DNA of 64,000 bases from Nitrosospira sp. Nsp14. Its GTDB lineage: Bacteria; Pseudomonadota; Gammaproteobacteria; Burkholderiales; Nitrosomonadaceae. The notes under the pieces were generated by a model. It ran no database searches, had not been told where the DNA came from, and saw only the letters and a program-made list of their open reading frames with translations. Numbering within the stretch: the first letter of the stretch is position 1; every line of letters starts with the position of its first letter. Positions 60,900-64,000 of this stretch are shown piece after piece. The stretch spans positions 62,001 to 126,000 of the forward strand of contig NZ_FOPV01000011.1 of NCBI RefSeq assembly GCF_900113575.1, read 5' to 3'. The translations under genes were made by a program, and so were the position numbers.

Positions 60900-63428
60900 T
60901 CAGTTCTTTACAGTCACCGGCCCGACATTCCAGATTTCCTCACAGTATTCCGTAATGGCGCGGTCGGAAGAGAATTTGCCGCTGCCCGCGGTGTTGAGGA
61001 TGGACATCCGCGTCCAGTTCTTGACGTCCTCCCAGGCCGAATTGACCTGTTCCTGGCAGGCGATGTAGGCAGCGTAATCGGCCAACACGAGGAAAGGATC
61101 ATCATGGATCAGATTGTCGACCAACGGACGAAATACTTCGGCATCACCTCGCGAGAAGTGTCCTGTACCGATGAGTTCCAGTGCAGCACGCAATTCGTCA
61201 TTGCCTGCGATGTAATCACGAGGGCGATAGCCTGCGCGCTTTATACTTTCCGTTTCGTCGGCCGTAAGGCCGAACAGGAAGAAATTGTCTACCCCGGCCT
61301 CCTCGCGTATCTCGACATTCGCTCCGTCCAGCGTACCTATGGTGAGCGCGCCATTGAGCATGAACTTCATGTTGCCCGTGCCCGACGCTTCTTTGCCGGC
61401 GGTAGAGATTTGCTCTGACAGATCCGCAGCCGGATAGATGAGATGCCCATTCTTGACATTCAAATTTGGAATGAAGGCAACTTTCATGCGCGAATTCACT
61501 TCTGGATCGGCATTTATCGTCTCTCCAACCGCGTTGATGAGCTTGATGATGCGCTTGGCCATGAAGTAACCGGGCGCCGCTTTGCCCCCGAAAATGAAGG
61601 CGCGCGGTGGTATTGTCAGCGCTGGGTTCTCCTTGAGCCTGCGATACATGGTAACAATATGCAAAACGTTCAGATGTTGGCGCTTGTATTCATGAATGCG
61701 CTTCACCTGAATGTCAAACAGCCAGGCGGGATCGATCTCGATCCCCGTTTGCGTCTGGATGTAAGATGCGAGGCGCTGCTTGTTGCCGAGTTTTACGGCG
61801 CGCCAGTCACGCTGAAAGGCTTCGTCACCGGAATGAACGTCGAGCTTGCGCAGTCGGTCCGGTTCCGTCAGCCATTCTTGACCGAGCGTATGATCGAGTA
61901 ATTCGCGCAGGGCGGGATTTGACAGGGCCAGGAAACGGCGCGGAGTGACACCGTTGGTCTTGTTGCTGAAACGCTCCGGCCAGAGTTCGTGGAAATCCTT
62001 GAGTATGCTAGTCTGGAGCAGTTCGGTATGAAGTGCCGCGACACCATTGACGGCATGACTGCCAACGGTGGCAAGATGGGCCATGCGTACCCGTTTGGCG
62101 CCTTCCTCGTCGATCAGGGACATCCGCACTACGCGCGCCTCGTCGCCGGGAAAGCGTGAACGCACCTCGTCGAGGAAACGGCGGTTGATCTCGTAGATGA
62201 TTTCCAGGTGCCGGGGCAGCAGCTCGGCGAACATGGGAAGCGGCCATGTCTCCAAGGCCTCCGGCAACAGGGTATGGTTCGTGTAACCGAAGCTTGCCAC
62301 GGTGATGGCCCAGGCCGCATCCCAGTCCAATCGCCGTTCATCAACCAGCAGTCGCATCAGCTCCGCCACGCCGATGGAAGGGTGCGTGTCGTTGAGCTGC
62401 ACGGCAAAGCGCTCGGCGAAGCTTTCGACCGGTGAATTGGCCAAGTCGAGCAGACGCAGCATGTCCTGCAGCGAGCAGCTTACGAAGAAATACTGCTGCG
62501 CCAGGCGCAGCCGCTTGCCGATCGCCGGTTCGTCGTTGGGATAGAGCACCTTGGTCACCGTTTCCGAGGCCACTTTTTTGTTCACCGCTTCGTAATAATC
62601 GCCGACGTTGAACGCCTGGAAGTCGAACGACTCGACGGCTTCGGCACTCCACAACCTTAGCGTGTTGCAGGTGTTGACGCTATAACCCTGGATCGGCGTA
62701 TCGTACGCGATGCCCCTCACCACCCGGTGGGGTATCCAGCGCACGCGCTGACAGCCCGTCTCATCGCGGTAATACTCGGTGTGCCCGCCCCAATTGACGT
62801 AATAGCAAACATCGGGCTTGGCGATCTCCCAGGCATTGCCTCGACTCAGCCACTTGTCGGTGATTTCGGCTTGCCATCCGTCACGAATCTCCTGCTCGAA
62901 GATACCGAACTCATAACGGATGCCATAACCAATCGCCGGACATTGCAGTGTCGCCAGCGAATCAAGATAGCATGCCGCAAGACGCCCCAGACCGCCATTG
63001 CCCAAGCCCGGCTCCCCCTCGCAGGCGAGAATGGTGTCAAGATCGTGGCCGAGATCCGCCAGGGCCTTTCTCGCTTCCTGTTCGAGATGCAGATTCACCA
63101 GATTGTTGCCCAGATGCGGACCCATAAGAAACTCGGCCGACAGATAACAGGCAACTTTACGGTTCAAGTCAAAATAGGTCTGGCTGGTGCTGATCCAGCG
63201 ATGCTGCATCCGATCACGAATGGCAAGCGCGAACGCGCGGTAATAATCGTGAGGACGTGCCACAATTGGCGGGCAGCCGAGGGAATAATACAAGTGATCA
63301 AGCACCGCCTGCCTGAGCGAAGTAGCCTGCATCCCGATTCGCACATCAGAACCCGTGGCTGATGATGCGGGTGCGGCTGCTCTGTTCGCACCAATTTCAG
63401 AAGCGTCCTGATCCATATGGTGTTTCAT
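60900..63428 (-). CDS. glgP: Glycogen/starch phosphorylase
   Basis: This 842-residue PLP enzyme releases glucose-1-phosphate from glycogen. The PLP-lysine motif EASGTGNMKFMLNGA lies near residue 687. Other family blocks are CEGEPGLGNGGLGRLAACYLDS and RIHEYKRQHLNVLHI. The ATG at 63428 is chosen for its GGAGCGACGC site; the frame extends upstream to 63509 and into the phosphoketolase gene. It follows phosphoketolase after 28 nt and precedes glgX. Confidence 0.96.
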   Translation of the reverse strand: MKHHMDQDASEIGANRAAAPASSATGSDVRIGMQATSLRQAVLDHLYYSLGCPPIVARPHDYYRAFALAIRDRMQHRWISTSQTYFDLNRKVACYLSAEFLMGPHLGNNLVNLHLEQEARKALADLGHDLDTILACEGEPGLGNGGLGRLAACYLDSLATLQCPAIGYGIRYEFGIFEQEIRDGWQAEITDKWLSRGNAWEIAKPDVCYYVNWGGHTEYYRDETGCQRVRWIPHRVVRGIAYDTPIQGYSVNTCNTLRLWSAEAVESFDFQAFNVGDYYEAVNKKVASETVTKVLYPNDEPAIGKRLRLAQQYFFVSCSLQDMLRLLDLANSPVESFAERFAVQLNDTHPSIGVAELMRLLVDERRLDWDAAWAITVASFGYTNHTLLPEALETWPLPMFAELLPRHLEIIYEINRRFLDEVRSRFPGDEARVVRMSLIDEEGAKRVRMAHLATVGSHAVNGVAALHTELLQTSILKDFHELWPERFSNKTNGVTPRRFLALSNPALRELLDHTLGQEWLTEPDRLRKLDVHSGDEAFQRDWRAVKLGNKQRLASYIQTQTGIEIDPAWLFDIQVKRIHEYKRQHLNVLHIVTMYRRLKENPALTIPPRAFIFGGKAAPGYFMAKRIIKLINAVGETINADPEVNSRMKVAFIPNLNVKNGHLIYPAADLSEQISTAGKEASGTGNMKFMLNGALTIGTLDGANVEIREEAGVDNFFLFGLTADETESIKRAGYRPRDYIAGNDELRAALELIGTGHFSRGDAEVFRPLVDNLIHDDPFLVLADYAAYIACQEQVNSAWEDVKNWTRMSILNTAGSGKFSSDRAITEYCEEIWNVGPVTVKN

Positions 63429-63456
63429 GCGTCGCTCCGATTTAAATAAAAATACT

Positions 63457-64000
63457 TCAGTAGGGCCAGACCCAGTTACTGAACTGCTCACTGTCAGTGC
63501 CATGCTCATGGGCGTATGCCAGGTTCAGGATAATTTCGTTCTTCATTTGTTCTTTCAGATGGGCGGCCCTGTCCGCCAAACCAGGCACGCGATCAATGAC
63601 ATCGATGACCAGGGTAAAGCGGTCGGTCTGATTAAGGATTGCCAGCTCCAATGGCGTATTGATGTTGCCACGCTCCTTGTAACCCCGAACATGCAGGTTT
63701 TCATGGTTCTTGAACCGATAGGCCAACTTGTGTATCAACCAGGGATAACCATGGAAGTTGAATATCACTGGCTTGTCGGTAGTAAACAAACTGTCGAATT
63801 CTCGTTCTGTTGAACCGTGAGGGTGCTCGCTCGCCGGCTGCATCTTGTACAGGTCAACCACGTTAACGAAGCGCACCTTCAAGTCCGGCAGGTGCTCGCG
63901 CAGGAGGGCGGTTGCCGCCAGTGCCTCTTGGGTGGCTACATCGCCACAGGAAGCCATTACAACATCCGGTGCCACACCTTGGTCATTGCTCGCGCGTACC
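63457..64000 (-). CDS. xfp: Phosphoketolase, C-terminal part (5' end beyond window)
   Basis: The frame is open to the window edge, about 180 codons. It reads as the C-terminal XFP domain of xylulose-5-phosphate/fructose-6-phosphate phosphoketolase: DVVMASCGDVATQEALAA, KVRFVNVVDLYKMQP, FNFHGYPWLIHKLAYR and HVRGYKERGNINTPLELAI. The ThDP-binding N-terminal domains lie outside. The enzyme makes acetyl phosphate and a shorter sugar phosphate. Its position directly before glgP-glgX suggests coupled use of storage carbohydrate. Confidence 0.94.
   Translation of the reverse strand, partial: VRASNDQGVAPDVVMASCGDVATQEALAATALLREHLPDLKVRFVNVVDLYKMQPASEHPHGSTEREFDSLFTTDKPVIFNFHGYPWLIHKLAYRFKNHENLHVRGYKERGNINTPLELAILNQTDRFTLVIDVIDRVPGLADRAAHLKEQMKNEIILNLAYAHEHGTDSEQFSNWVWPY

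Overview
The window reads as chromosomal DNA of a Gram-negative betaproteobacterium, most likely an ammonia-oxidizing Nitrosomonadaceae member close to Nitrosospira. This is inferred from the gene set: a sucrose synthase / sucrose-phosphate synthase / fructokinase operon, hopanoid-type HpnA, a PEP-CTERM protein, many c-type cytochromes and copper handling, and phosphoketolase linked to glycogen breakdown. No amo, hao or rRNA gene lies in the window, so the assignment is not proven. Nearly all of it is dense, ordinary coding sequence. I found no CRISPR array, tRNA, rRNA, prophage or intact insertion sequence.

Left part (1-8 kb): a translationally coupled minus-strand sucrose operon (fructokinase, SPS with a fused phosphatase domain, sucrose synthase cut by the window edge), then ubiE with its usual DUF971 neighbour, then a broken FAD-dependent oxidoreductase. 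8-14 kb: a glycine-zipper protein, the glutathione-dependent formaldehyde pair (adhC/frmA-type and fghA), then prfB with its programmed +1 frameshift followed by lysS.

14-21 kb is the most coherent accessory-like block. It is a copper cluster with an HMA-TauE/SafE membrane protein, a CopA ATPase, a CopZ chaperone and a CsoR repressor in a row. The promoter carries two tandem CATATACCC-type inverted repeats that fit CsoR operators. Downstream are a diheme and a triheme cytochrome c, then a small secreted protein preceded by a 15-codon leader ORF.

21-35 kb: HpnA, a MutS-family ATPase with transmembrane segments, TolC, a PCMT-like methyltransferase, a TPP riboswitch with thiC, uppP, rhodanese, glnA, a Sel1 lipoprotein, a putative Na+/H+ antiporter and a penicillin-binding DD-peptidase. 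35-43 kb: a coupled three-gene signalling operon (histidine kinase, response regulator, REC-REC-PAS-GAF-GGDEF-EAL protein) and an ExbB-ExbD pair with an unusual TonB-like third partner.

43-58 kb: an S9 peptidase, a host-attachment family protein, a RecQ-like helicase, glpK, a decayed GGDEF-EAL gene, topoisomerase IB, srkA, a YchJ-type gene, a frameshifted PEP-CTERM gene, a lone GvpU-like gene and small hypotheticals in gene-poor DNA. 58.8-64 kb: a minus-strand operon of phosphoketolase (cut by the right edge), glycogen phosphorylase and glgX. With the sucrose operon at the other end, it suggests substantial storage-carbohydrate turnover. All coordinates and starts come from reading the sequence; no database search was run.
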